Assembly: GCF_000331005.1 (NCBI RefSeq)
Contig: NZ_AEJB01000272.1
Location: 1 to 64,000 of the forward strand
Reading direction: 5' to 3'
From: Streptomyces turgidiscabies Car8
Lineage (GTDB): Bacteria > Actinomycetota > Actinomycetes > Streptomycetales > Streptomycetaceae
DNA: 64,000 nt
Shown here: positions 32,301 to 38,954 of the stretch, in pieces
How positions within the stretch are numbered: position 1 is the first letter of the stretch
Layout: every line of letters begins with the position of its first letter
Program-made: the position numbers and the translations under genes
Notes under the pieces: generated by a model
The model's database searches: none
The model's input: only the letters and a program-made list of their open reading frames with translations
What the model was told of the DNA's origin: nothing

Positions 32301-32966
32301 TCAGGCCGACGCGAGTGCCCGCAGGTGCCGTGGCACGACCTCCGAGACGAGCTGCTGCTGCGCGCCCGTCAGGTTGAGGTCCGCGAGGATCGCCCGGATG
32401 GCCTGAGCGACCAGAGCACCTTGGGACTCCGCCAGCCGCACCCGCCGTTCTTCGATGCCGGCCTTGATGGCTTCGGCGCAGACGCGCACGAGGTGGGTGC
32501 GTTCCTGCTGGTAGAGCTTCAGCCAGATGTTCGGCGCGGCCTCTTCGGTCGTGCCGCGGTCTTCGCCGCCGGACTTCTCCCGGGTGACGCCCCAGACGAG
32601 GGGGTGTTCGCGGTCGGAGGTGGCGACGACGGCATCGGATTCGATCTCTTGGACGCGTTCGCGGAGCCAGGCGACGTGCCCGGCAGTCCACTGGACTTCG
32701 TCGAGGAGGGCTTCCGTGGCGGTGGTTTCGATCTTCCGGCCGTAGGTTGCCACGAGGGCCCGCGCTTTCTCCTCGGCGACGCGCTGCTCGCCTGCCTTGA
32801 GGCTCTGGGGGGCGTTGCCGCCGTGGAAGAAGCAGATGTTCTGCCCGGTCAGGGCCATGCCGCCGCACTGGCCGTGGGTCTTCTTGGAGCGGGCCCAGCA
32901 GCGGCGGCGGCCGTCGGTGCGGAATTCGTCGAATCCGTCGGGCAGGGCCCGCAGGCGCTTGCTCAT
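32301..32966 (-). CDS. terS: Terminase small subunit
   Basis: The 221-residue product starts at ATG 32966, overlapping the upstream stop. The N-terminus has a Cys/His zinc motif (RCWARSKKTHGQCGGMALTG, QNICFFHGG). A helical middle follows with VQWTAGHVAWLRERVQEIES and NIWLKLYQQERTHLVRVCAE, then a C-terminal helix RAILADLNLTGAQQQLVSEV. Small terminases recognise the packaging site and form rings. Position directly before terL and the helical bundle agree. The N-terminal zinc motif is typical of many Streptomyces phage versions. Confidence 0.78.
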   Translation of the reverse strand: MSKRLRALPDGFDEFRTDGRRRCWARSKKTHGQCGGMALTGQNICFFHGGNAPQSLKAGEQRVAEEKARALVATYGRKIETTATEALLDEVQWTAGHVAWLRERVQEIESDAVVATSDREHPLVWGVTREKSGGEDRGTTEEAAPNIWLKLYQQERTHLVRVCAEAIKAGIEERRVRLAESQGALVAQAIRAILADLNLTGAQQQLVSEVVPRHLRALASA

Positions 32967-33415
32967 CAGGCGCCGCCTGTCACCCAGTGGTCGGGCAGTG
33001 TCGAGGCGGGAGCTTCTTCCGGCGGGTCGGCGGGGTGGGGTTCGGGGGTGCAGTCGCAGCCAGGCAGGTCCGCCTCGTTGGGTGCGGTGCACGCGCTGGC
33101 GTGGATGAGGGCGGCGGCGTCCATGGTGATGGCGTGGGGGCCGCACGCGTACACGGTGCGGGTCATGCCGTCTGCGGTGGGCAGCGGCCCGAACTCGGGG
33201 TCCGGCAGCTGCCTGTCCCTGAGGTCGAAGAGCGCGGCCCGGCGCGCCTCCTCGGCGGCGACGACCTCGGCGAGTTCGTCGTCCGTGGGGCGGCGGCGCC
33301 AGTTCACGACGGCACGGTCCGGGCAGGTCGCGCAGAAGGGGCCGGCGGCGGGTACGGGCGGTGCGGTCGGCGCGGCGGGGGCCGGTTCGATGATGGGTGG
33401 TTCGGGTGTGGGCAT
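32966..33415 (-). CDS. Hypothetical cysteine-containing protein
   Basis: This 149-residue protein reads FCATCPDRAVVNWRRRPTDD, ELAEVVAAEEARRAALFDLR, TVYACGPHAITMDAAALIHA, LPGCDCTPEPHPADPPEEAP. The CATC and CGPH ... CDC motifs suggest a metal-binding fold. It is translationally coupled to the small terminase (ATGA overlap). Function unknown. Similar Cys-rich small proteins with a HA-type centre are frequent in actinoph ages near the packaging genes. Confidence 0.65.
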   Translation of the reverse strand: MPTPEPPIIEPAPAAPTAPPVPAAGPFCATCPDRAVVNWRRRPTDDELAEVVAAEEARRAALFDLRDRQLPDPEFGPLPTADGMTRTVYACGPHAITMDAAALIHASACTAPNEADLPGCDCTPEPHPADPPEEAPASTLPDHWVTGGA

Positions 33416-33443
33416 GAGGGTGCTCCGAGGGTCGGACGGCGGG

Positions 33444-35534
33444 TCAGACGGCGTACCAGCCCCACGAGGTGCCGTTGTAGAGCGCCTGGTAGCGGCCGGT
33501 CTGCCCGGTGGTGAGGGTGGCGGTAGCAGCTCCGGTGCCGCTGCTGCTGTAGATGAGCTGGCCGCCGGTCGTGCCCACGGTCAAGGTGTTCGTGCCGACG
33601 TTCTTGAACACGTACTCGGTGGGGCAGAAGTCGGCGGCCGGGAGGGTGCCGGTGAAGCCTGCGGTGGTGGTGTCGCAGACGAGGGTGCGGTCGATGACGC
33701 TGCACGTGAACGCGCTCGTCTTCCGCTTGATCGCCCTGGGTACCTGCCCGTTGACGACTTCGATGCCGGTCGGAGCGGAGGTGGACACGCCGGACTCGGT
33801 GAACAGGCCCGTGAGGCGGACCCGGCCGAGTGCCGCGTTCATGGCCCCTGTCGAGTTGCCCGCGATGATGGGGGCGCTGGACTCGGTGGAGATGTTGGCG
33901 TAGACCGTGGGCCCGGCGCCGCCCGAACCTGCGCCGACGATGTACAGCTCGCTGGCGCAGGCCTCGATGCTCGCCGACATGGCGTCCATGGCGTGAACGG
34001 ACCCGACGGACCCTGCGTAGTTGCCGACGGCGCACAGTCCGGCCCAGCAGTACAGGGCCATGTACCGGTCGATCACGCCGTGTTCGGTCATGAACATCGC
34101 ATACGTGTAGCCGCCGCCGATGCTGACGTTCTTCGCGATGACGTAGTCGTTGTTGCCCGGTGCGGGCAGCAAGCACCCCACGCTGAGCCCGGTGCCGAAC
34201 GTGCCTGGGCTGGTGTAGTCCGTGGACGGCGAGGCGACGGTGCCGGCCGTGCCGTATCCCAGGTTCTCGATGTGGGCGTTGGCGACGCCGTACAGGTTCA
34301 GCGCCCCGTAGGTCAGCCCGTACGCGCTGTGGGTGGTCAGGATTAGCAGGTCCCGGACGACGACCATCATGTTGCTGAAGTTGGCGCCAGCGCCGTAGCC
34401 GGATCCCTCGTTGGGGCCCGAGATGACGGCCGGGTTGCCTGCCGCGTTGATGCTGGCGATCTGCGCCCCGGTGGATGCGTACACGCCGAAGCTGATGAAC
34501 CCGGAGCCAGCCATCTGCGGCACCTGCTGGAGCCAGTGGCGCACTGCTGCGGCGCCACTGGTGACTCCTCGGAATTCGAGGATCTTCTTCCCGCCGGCGG
34601 TGCTCACGGCGTCGAAGACGATCTGCCCGTTCCCGTGCTTGCTGGTGTTGAGGGGCCCGGCGATCACGGACAGGCGGGGGTTGAAGACCTGCGCGTAGGA
34701 GTGAGTTTGCAGGTAGGTCATGGCTGCGTCGGTGGCGGCCTGGACGGCGGCGGTGTCGTCGGTGCCCCAGATGACGACCGCGCCCGTGAGTGCGCCGCCG
34801 GAAGCGTTTGCCGCGTTCAGGGTGATCTGGGTGGCGCTCTGGCGGGAGGCAATCGTGGTGACCAGCGTGGTGACCCCGAGCGCCCCGGCGCCTTTCACTG
34901 AGATCGACTTGCCGACGATGCCCGTGGCCGGCCAGTTCGCGGTCGCGCTCGTCAGGACGGCCGACCCGGAGCTCATGGCGCCGTCTGCGACGACCTGGGC
35001 GTCTCCGGCTGCTCCGTACGCCGTGGCGGTGACGTCGAACACCCACGGCTGGAGCCCCTGATACTTGCCCGCCGCGTCCGCGATGGCCGCGGCCTGAGCG
35101 GTAGACGCGGCCCCCAAGGCGTCGTAGGCGTTGTTCGCGCGGGTGACCTCGGAGGCGATCTGACTGGCGGTGTACGAGTTCGCACTGCCGAGCGCGGCAG
35201 ACGCGGCGCCGAACGCGTCGAAGGCCCCGGCGCTCTGGGTGGCTGCGGTGCCGAGTCCGAGGTTCGTGCGGGCAGCGCCAGCGTTCTGGAGGTCGGACAG
35301 GTTGTTCGCGGCGAGGAGCGCCCCGACGGCGCCGCCGCCGACGGTGACTCCGCTGCCCGGCCACGCCCCGGCCGCTTTCGGCCCGTACAGGACGACGGAC
35401 GTCGGGTAGCCCGTCTTGTCGATGTAGTAGTCGCCGTCGATACCGACCGTGGGCCCGGGTGCGCCGGTGCCGTTGAGGACGGCGTTGCCGCGCGGGCCTT
35501 GCACGCCGGTCGGGGAGATGATCACGTTCGGCAC
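33444..35534 (-). CDS. Tail fibre/tailspike with beta-helix domain
   Basis: The 696-residue product starts at GTG 35534 after GGAGG. The N-terminus has a short collagen-like element (GVQGPRGNAVLNGTGAPGPT) and the DGDYYIDKTG motif common in fibres. A linker NLSDLQNAGAARTNLGLGTA follows. Residues about 255-560 are a right-handed parallel beta-helix typical of tailspikes (YGLTYGALNLYGVANAHIEN; IAKNVSIGGGYTYAMFMTEH). The C-terminal part is a beta domain ending GRYQALYNGTSWGWYAV. It probably recognises or degrades host surface glycan. It lies upstream of the terminase genes, away from the other tail genes. Confidence 0.85.
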   Translation of the reverse strand: MPNVIISPTGVQGPRGNAVLNGTGAPGPTVGIDGDYYIDKTGYPTSVVLYGPKAAGAWPGSGVTVGGGAVGALLAANNLSDLQNAGAARTNLGLGTAATQSAGAFDAFGAASAALGSANSYTASQIASEVTRANNAYDALGAASTAQAAAIADAAGKYQGLQPWVFDVTATAYGAAGDAQVVADGAMSSGSAVLTSATANWPATGIVGKSISVKGAGALGVTTLVTTIASRQSATQITLNAANASGGALTGAVVIWGTDDTAAVQAATDAAMTYLQTHSYAQVFNPRLSVIAGPLNTSKHGNGQIVFDAVSTAGGKKILEFRGVTSGAAAVRHWLQQVPQMAGSGFISFGVYASTGAQIASINAAGNPAVISGPNEGSGYGAGANFSNMMVVVRDLLILTTHSAYGLTYGALNLYGVANAHIENLGYGTAGTVASPSTDYTSPGTFGTGLSVGCLLPAPGNNDYVIAKNVSIGGGYTYAMFMTEHGVIDRYMALYCWAGLCAVGNYAGSVGSVHAMDAMSASIEACASELYIVGAGSGGAGPTVYANISTESSAPIIAGNSTGAMNAALGRVRLTGLFTESGVSTSAPTGIEVVNGQVPRAIKRKTSAFTCSVIDRTLVCDTTTAGFTGTLPAADFCPTEYVFKNVGTNTLTVGTTGGQLIYSSSGTGAATATLTTGQTGRYQALYNGTSWGWYAV

Positions 35535-35544
35535 AGCACCTCCC

Positions 35545-35919
35545 TCAGGGCATCGCGACGGGCTGCGTATTGAAGACGCCTTCGACCCACGTGGTCTGGG
35601 TGCTGGTGTTGGGGTTCGACCACAGGTTGAACGGGCGAGCGCCCTTGCCGAGCAGGCTGGTTGCGGTTGGGCTGAGGACGACCAGCACCGTGGACGTGGC
35701 CAACGTGACGGTGATGTAGCCCTGGGCGCTCGGTGTGGGGGTGACCTTGACGAGCGGCGTGGGCGACGTGTCGGTCACCGATTGGCGGATGACGAATTCC
35801 CAGTCCAGGCCCGTAATGTCGACGAGGGCGCCGGGATCGCCCATGGTGAACGACTCGACCCATTGGGATCCTGCGGCAGCTGAGGTGTTCCACTGCATCG
35901 GGAGGCTGGACACGGTCAC
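35545..35919 (-). CDS. Small structural protein (BppU-N-like), probable fibre partner
   Basis: The 124-residue product starts at GTG 35919 (GGAG 5 bases upstream). The sequence GLDWEFVIRQSVTDTSPTPL, GYITVTLATSTVLVVLSPTA, LWSNPNTSTQTTWVEGVF resembles the N-terminal domain of baseplate upper proteins: an extended strand pattern with a terminal W-x-G-x-F. It lies directly upstream of the tailspike gene and could join the spike to the baseplate. Assignment is tentative. Confidence 0.6.
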   Translation of the reverse strand: MTVSSLPMQWNTSAAAGSQWVESFTMGDPGALVDITGLDWEFVIRQSVTDTSPTPLVKVTPTPSAQGYITVTLATSTVLVVLSPTATSLLGKGARPFNLWSNPNTSTQTTWVEGVFNTQPVAMP

Positions 35920-35939
35920 CGCCTCTCCGCGCCTCGCGG

Positions 35940-36137
35940 CTACTCGCTTGCTGGCGGTTCCTCGGCGGGCAGCGGGTTGTCGTTGGTCCAGGTGTGGTCG
36001 TCGCCCATGGCGGGCGGCGTGTGCACGAGGTGGTCGTCCTCGTGTCGCCCGTCGGGGTCTTTGCTCCAGTGGACGCAGCGGAGTTCGAGAGGCTCGCCGC
36101 CGATGTCGAGCGGGGCGGTGGCGGGGCAACGGCGCAT
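35940..36137 (-). CDS. Small acidic hypothetical protein
   Basis: This 65-residue protein reads MRRCPATAPLDIGGEPLELR, CVHWSKDPDGRHEDDHLVHT. Two Cys and three His could bind a metal. The gene starts 18 bases downstream of the RHH-like gene at 36155 and precedes the spike cassette. No family recognised. Confidence 0.6.
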   Translation of the reverse strand: MRRCPATAPLDIGGEPLELRCVHWSKDPDGRHEDDHLVHTPPAMGDDHTWTNDNPLPAEEPPASE

Positions 36138-36154
36138 GGTCCGGTCCTTCCAAG

Positions 36155-36451
36155 TCAGCGATGGAAGCGGCCGTGGGGCGTCGCAAGGGCGCGCTGGATC
36201 TCGTGCGCGATCGCCCGGCGTGCGGCCTCTTTGTCCGACAGGCCGCCGTTGATGACGACGTTCATCGTCATGTGGGAGTCCCGATTGACGGCCAGGGAGT
36301 GGAGATATGCACAGACCGTTTGGCCCGCATCCCGAGCCGCGCGCCTGACGCGCTTCGCCTCGGCGGGAGTGAAGGTGACCTCGTAGGTCGCAGCGATTCC
36401 CTCGGCAGGCGTCTCAACGTCTTCTGAGGCCTCGTCGAGGCTTTTCGTCAT
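36155..36451 (-). CDS. RHH-like DNA-binding protein
   Basis: In this 98-residue protein the segment AATYEVTFTPAEAKRVRRAA, RDAGQTVCAYLHSLAV fits a beta-strand followed by two helices, as in Arc/CopG repressors. A second helical part, LSDKEAARRAIAHEIQRAL, closes the protein. It could be a late regulator because it sits at the head of the tail-fibre cassette, but no operator was recognised here. Confidence 0.55.
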   Translation of the reverse strand: MTKSLDEASEDVETPAEGIAATYEVTFTPAEAKRVRRAARDAGQTVCAYLHSLAVNRDSHMTMNVVINGGLSDKEAARRAIAHEIQRALATPHGRFHR

Positions 36452-36471
36452 GGGGGCGCTCCGAAGGTTGT

Positions 36472-36636
36472 TCAGCGGCGGCGTATCGCGCGCCAGGCGT
36501 ACGGGAGGCTGGCGGCGAGGACGCAGGCGGCGTAGATCCCGACCGTCGGCAGCACGATCGACATCGGGACGACTTGGAACACGAGGCAGCAGGACAGGCA
36601 GGTGGCGACGAAGGCGAGGCGGGAGCGGGCGGTCAT
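36472..36636 (-). CDS. Small two-helix membrane protein
   Basis: The 54-residue product starts at ATG 36636, overlapping the stop of the cysteine-peptidase-like gene (TGATG). Sequence: basic MTARSR, then LAFVATCLSCCLVFQVVPMS and VLPTVGIYAACVLAASLPYA, then WRAIRRR. Two membrane helices with positive ends indicate an inner-membrane hairpin. The function is unknown; holin-like or superinfection roles are only guesses. Confidence 0.65.
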   Translation of the reverse strand: MTARSRLAFVATCLSCCLVFQVVPMSIVLPTVGIYAACVLAASLPYAWRAIRRR

Positions 36637-36995
36637 CAGGCGCCTCCGACCGGCTCGAACGCGATCAACTCGGTGACCCTCAACAGGCCTACACGTGACG
36701 GATGCGGATCCCAGACGATCTCGCCGTCGACCCACACGACCGCATGCCGTACGCCCCGTACGGACGGGCCCCACGCCATGCCGTACGCGACGGGCACATC
36801 CGGCATTCGCATGATCGGCCGGTAGCCGTGCTCGATGCAGAACGCGGCGAGGCGCTCCAGCCAGTCGTCGAACAGGATGAAGTGCGGGACGTCATCGAGT
36901 GGCAGGTCGAGGAGTGAGGCGACCGCGGCTTGCAGGCAGTTCCCGGGGATGCCGGACGGGTCGCCGTGCAGGATCGTCTGGGTGACCTCGCGCAT
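36636..36995 (-). CDS. Papain-like cysteine-peptidase-fold protein
   Basis: The 119-residue product starts at ATG 36995. It contains PGNCLQAAVASLLDLPLDDV (candidate catalytic Cys at the start of a helix), then VRGVRHAVVWVDGEIVWDPH (His and Asp in the order C-H-D). This matches the compact bacterial and phage C39/papain-like fold. The start ATG is about 15 bases from the tRNA-Trp 3' end, so it is read in the same leftward transcript. Substrate unknown; some phage members process or deconjugate proteins. Confidence 0.65.
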   Translation of the reverse strand: MREVTQTILHGDPSGIPGNCLQAAVASLLDLPLDDVPHFILFDDWLERLAAFCIEHGYRPIMRMPDVPVAYGMAWGPSVRGVRHAVVWVDGEIVWDPHPSRVGLLRVTELIAFEPVGGA

Positions 36996-37010
36996 GGTCA
37001 CCGCCTTGAG

Positions 37011-37083
37011 CTGGCCCGGCAGGACTCGAACCTGCAACCGGCGGCTTTGGAGACCGCTGCTCTCCCAATTGAGCTACGAACCA
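37011..37083 (-). tRNA. tRNA-Trp (CCA anticodon)
   Basis: Cloverleaf: acceptor TGGTTCG with CGGGCCA (two G-U pairs), D-arm GCTC/GAGC, anticodon stem GCGGT/GCCGC with loop CTCCAAA (anticodon CCA), T-arm GCAGG-TTCGAGT-CCTGC, discriminator G. 3' CCA is not encoded. All arms pair. TGG codons are common in the phage proteins, but a supply role is inferred. Confidence 0.9.
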
Positions 37084-37088
37084 AAGCG

Positions 37089-37169
37089 ACCGCCGGTCCG
37101 CGGGGTGAAGATCTCCGCGACCAACCAGCGATCACCCGAGGACGCTCTAGACCACTGAGCTACCAGCAG
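37089..37169 (-). pseudogene. Degenerate tRNA-Pro-like gene (CGG)
   Basis: The acceptor CTGCTGG pairs over all seven positions with CCGGCGG, and the D-arm is GCTC...GAGC. The anticodon arm GCGTC-CTCGGGT-GATCGC carries a bulged base, with loop CTCGGGT (anticodon CGG, G37 as in tRNA-Pro). The T-arm is abnormal (GCGGAG...CCCCGC, loop ATCTTCA), and three extra bases precede the acceptor 3' strand. It is probably a decaying gene. Confidence 0.6.
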
Positions 37170-37186
37170 GCCGCGTGCGGCCTTTT
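37169..37186 (+). terminator. Small hairpin plus T tract
   Basis: GGCCGC-GT-GCGGCC is followed by TTTT on the plus strand, between two tRNA remnants. It has classical intrinsic-terminator form, pointing against the late transcript. It may be a fossil of the tRNA cluster. Confidence 0.4.
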
Positions 37187-37189
37187 CTA

Positions 37190-37226
37190 TGGCTGGACGG
37201 GATTCGAACCCGCGTCTTCCCCTACG
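37190..37226 (-). pseudogene. 3' half of a lost tRNA
   Basis: Reading leftward, a variable-loop-like segment is followed by a sound T-arm (GCGGG-TTCGAAT-CCCGT) and acceptor 3' strand CCAGCCA. The matching 5' half (TGGCTGG...) is absent and the fMet-like tRNA abuts instead. A deletion between two tRNA genes would give this arrangement. Confidence 0.65.
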
Positions 37227-37299
37227 TGGCGCCGACCAGGCTCGAACTGGCGACCTCTGGGTTATGGGCCCAGCGAGCTACCAACTGCTCTACGGCGCT
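37227..37299 (-). tRNA. Initiator-like tRNA-Met (CAT)
   Basis: It is 73 bases with no encoded CCA. The acceptor AGCGCCG/CGGCGCC leaves an unpaired A1-C72, the D-stem GAGC/GCTC has A11-U24, and the anticodon stem CTGGG/CCCAG has three G-C pairs next to the loop. All are hallmarks of bacterial initiator tRNA. The core closely matches Streptomyces tRNA-fMet as I recall it. The odd base is C at position 33 (loop CCCATAA), where U is almost universal in bacteria. Confidence 0.85.
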
Positions 37300-37351
37300 C
37301 CGCTCAGACTAGCTGTCGGTCACGTCGGAGCCGATCGGGTTTCCTGCTGAT

Positions 37352-37389
37352 CCGCCGCTGACCCCGACCCTCAGCGTTGCCAGCGGCGG
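37352..37389 (-). terminator. Hairpin terminator after HTH gene
   Basis: CCGCCGCTG pairs with CAGCGGCGG across a 20-base loop, four bases beyond the stop at 37394 and upstream of the tRNA cluster. Confidence 0.55.
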
Positions 37390-37393
37390 ACGA

Positions 37394-37651
37394 CTATGCG
37401 GCGACCGGGCTGCGCTGCGGCATCGGCCGGTACGTCTTGGCCCGCTCGCGAATCTCGGGAAGGGCGTACATGGTCTTGAATTCGTGGCCGTTGCCGGTCA
37501 GTCGGCCGTCACCCGAAAACCTCTGGATCTTCCCGCGCCGGGCCCACTGACGGATCACCGGCCCCGGTACGCCGGTCCTGGCAGTCGCCTCGTGCTCGAA
37601 GACCAGATCGTCGGCGTACAACTCGCTCGGGCGCATCATCACCCCCGACAT
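37394..37651 (-). CDS. MerR/excisionase-type HTH protein
   Basis: The 85-residue product starts at ATG 37651. The core DDLVFEHEATARTGVPGPVI, RQWARRGKIQRF is a MerR-like helix-turn-helix (TGVPGPVIRQWARRG), followed by GDGRLTGNGHEFKTMYALPE, the conserved edge of excisionase-like wings. Such small proteins act as excisionases or late regulators. It is a candidate recombination directionality factor, though serine-integrase factors are very diverse. It lies immediately upstream of the tRNA cluster and late genes. Confidence 0.7.
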   Translation of the reverse strand: MSGVMMRPSELYADDLVFEHEATARTGVPGPVIRQWARRGKIQRFSGDGRLTGNGHEFKTMYALPEIRERAKTYRPMPQRSPVAA

Positions 37652-37657
37652 ACAGAA

Positions 37658-37682
37658 AGCCCCCGGCCGGAAGCTGGGGGCT
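37658..37682 (-). terminator. Hairpin just upstream of HTH gene
   Basis: AGCCCCC pairs with GGGGGCT over an 11-base loop. One arm contains the GGGGG that could serve as ribosome-binding site of the HTH gene. It could therefore be an attenuator or a translational control hairpin. Confidence 0.45.
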
Positions 37683-37729
37683 GAAGTAGATGCGGACACA
37701 CGTAGTTCCGGACGGGGGCAGTGTGACAT

Positions 37730-37745
37730 GCAGGCGATCGCCTGC
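37730..37745. promoter_or_regulatory. Perfect 16-bp palindrome
   Basis: GCAGGCGATCGCCTGC is perfectly self-complementary and lies in the short gap between the zinc protein gene (stop at 37768) and the HTH gene. A binding site for the HTH protein or another regulator is possible. Function unproven. Confidence 0.35.
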
Positions 37746-37767
37746 GCAACCAGGGCCGGAGATAGCC

Positions 37768-38412
37768 CTATGCGGCGGTCCGGGTGGCGAGCGGCAGGTC
37801 AAGTACTTCGGTACGTCCGTACTGCGTGCTGCACCCGCGACAGCGGGCGCCCGGCGTCGACACCGTGACCTTCAGTACCGTTCCGCACGGGCACGCCACA
37901 GCGATCGGCCGCTCGGCCCGCTCGCCGGTGATCTGCCGCTCGCACTGGCGGACCAGATCCGAGACCTCCCGCGCGAACTCGACGAACGCCGGATGCTCCG
38001 TGGCGGCCCATTCGAGGTTGATGCGCAGTGCCTTCACGGCCTGGTCGAGCTGCTCCTGAAGGCCGCCCTCCCAGCGGGGGTGCAGCCAGCCGAGGTGCTC
38101 ATGCCAGTCGACGAGCCACGTCTGGAGGACGGTGATGATGCCGCCGCGCGCGGTGAGGCTGAGGGGTTCGAGGCGCAGTGGGAGGGGTGCGGTGCGGGAG
38201 CTGGCGACGCGGATGGCGCCGCCTCCGGAGCCGGGGGCGAGGACGCCGGCGAGTGCGGCGTAGAGGCCGTCAGGTCCGGGGAGGGTGCGGAGTGCTTGGT
38301 CGGCGCGTTCTTGGCAGAGGTGGCAGGCGGTGCGGGCGAGTTCGTCGTGGCGGAGTTGGCGTCCGCAGGCGCAGGCGGGCCAGGTGTAGTCGTTGAGCGG
38401 GGAGTCGGGCAT
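37768..38412 (-). CDS. Two-zinc-ribbon hypothetical protein
   Basis: This 214-residue protein has an N-terminal CACGRQLRHDELARTACHLC, a central LARGGIITVLQTWLVDWHEH and LGWLHPRWEGG, a helix LEWAATEHPAFVEFAREVSD, and a C-terminal zinc ribbon (ACPCGTVLKVTVSTPGARCR, GCSTQYG). The paired CxC...CxxC modules suggest nucleic-acid binding. It resembles conserved Streptomyces phage proteins of unknown role lying ahead of late genes. A putative operator (38472-38493) lies upstream. Confidence 0.7.
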   Translation of the reverse strand: MPDSPLNDYTWPACACGRQLRHDELARTACHLCQERADQALRTLPGPDGLYAALAGVLAPGSGGGAIRVASSRTAPLPLRLEPLSLTARGGIITVLQTWLVDWHEHLGWLHPRWEGGLQEQLDQAVKALRINLEWAATEHPAFVEFAREVSDLVRQCERQITGERAERPIAVACPCGTVLKVTVSTPGARCRGCSTQYGRTEVLDLPLATRTAA

Positions 38413-38471
38413 GCGGGCCTCCCGTGGTGCTGAGGGTGTTGGGCCCAATTGTGCACTGTCCGCCGCATCGC

Positions 38472-38493
38472 CTACTGAATGGCTGGTCAGTAG
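38472..38493. promoter_or_regulatory. Inverted repeat, candidate operator upstream of zinc-ribbon gene
   Basis: CTACTGA-N8-TCAGTAG is perfect over 7 bp each arm. It sits 60 bases upstream of the ATG at 38412, with a possible -10 (CACAAT) between. It could bind a regulator or form a short RNA hairpin. Confidence 0.4.
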
Positions 38494-38500
38494 GGTGCGG

Positions 38501-38923
38501 TTACGCCCCGCTGGGATTCCTCGGCGGGCAGCACGTCGGCCACGGGCAGTCGACTGCGATGTGGTAGTCGCCACGGCACAGGCAGTCCGTACAGCCACCG
38601 AGGAGGCGGCGCCGCCCAAGTCGCCTCGCCTTCGCGAGGAACAGGTTCAGCGGAAGCGGCCCGGTCTCCTTCTCCAACTCGGCCTGGACGTCCCAGCGCA
38701 TCCGCCAGGCCTCCCCCGCCGTCGACCGCTTACCGCTCGCCCAGCCCAGCGTCCGCCGCACGGCGCCGAGGAACGCCTCGTCGGGAATGTCCTTGCACTG
38801 CATCCGGCGGTCGCCGACGATCCGGATCGTGGCGGGCAACTCCGGCTCGGGGCGCACCTCGGCGAGCGGCGGCAGCCAGAGGGCGCCCGTGCGCTCGAAG
38901 ACCGACATCGGGACCAGGTCCAT
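38501..38923 (-). CDS. Hypothetical protein with C-terminal Cys cluster
   Basis: This 140-residue protein reads VFERTGALWLPPLAEVRPEP, CKDIPDEAFLGAVRRTLGWA, WRMRWDVQAELEKETGPLPL, then CTDCLCRGDYHIAVDCPWPT, CCPP. The C-terminal Cys/His cluster is probably metal binding. It starts 31 bases downstream of the lipoprotein stop in the same direction. Unrecognised but of normal codon use. Confidence 0.65.
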   Translation of the reverse strand: MDLVPMSVFERTGALWLPPLAEVRPEPELPATIRIVGDRRMQCKDIPDEAFLGAVRRTLGWASGKRSTAGEAWRMRWDVQAELEKETGPLPLNLFLAKARRLGRRRLLGGCTDCLCRGDYHIAVDCPWPTCCPPRNPSGA

Positions 38924-38954
38924 GCCGCCAGTATGCGACCGCCCCACCCGACGC

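Noticed and set aside
33304-35364. Second long minus-strand frame overlapping the tailspike
   Set aside because: Arg/His/Pro-rich translation typical of an off-frame reading; the real product is the beta-helix fibre in the other frame.
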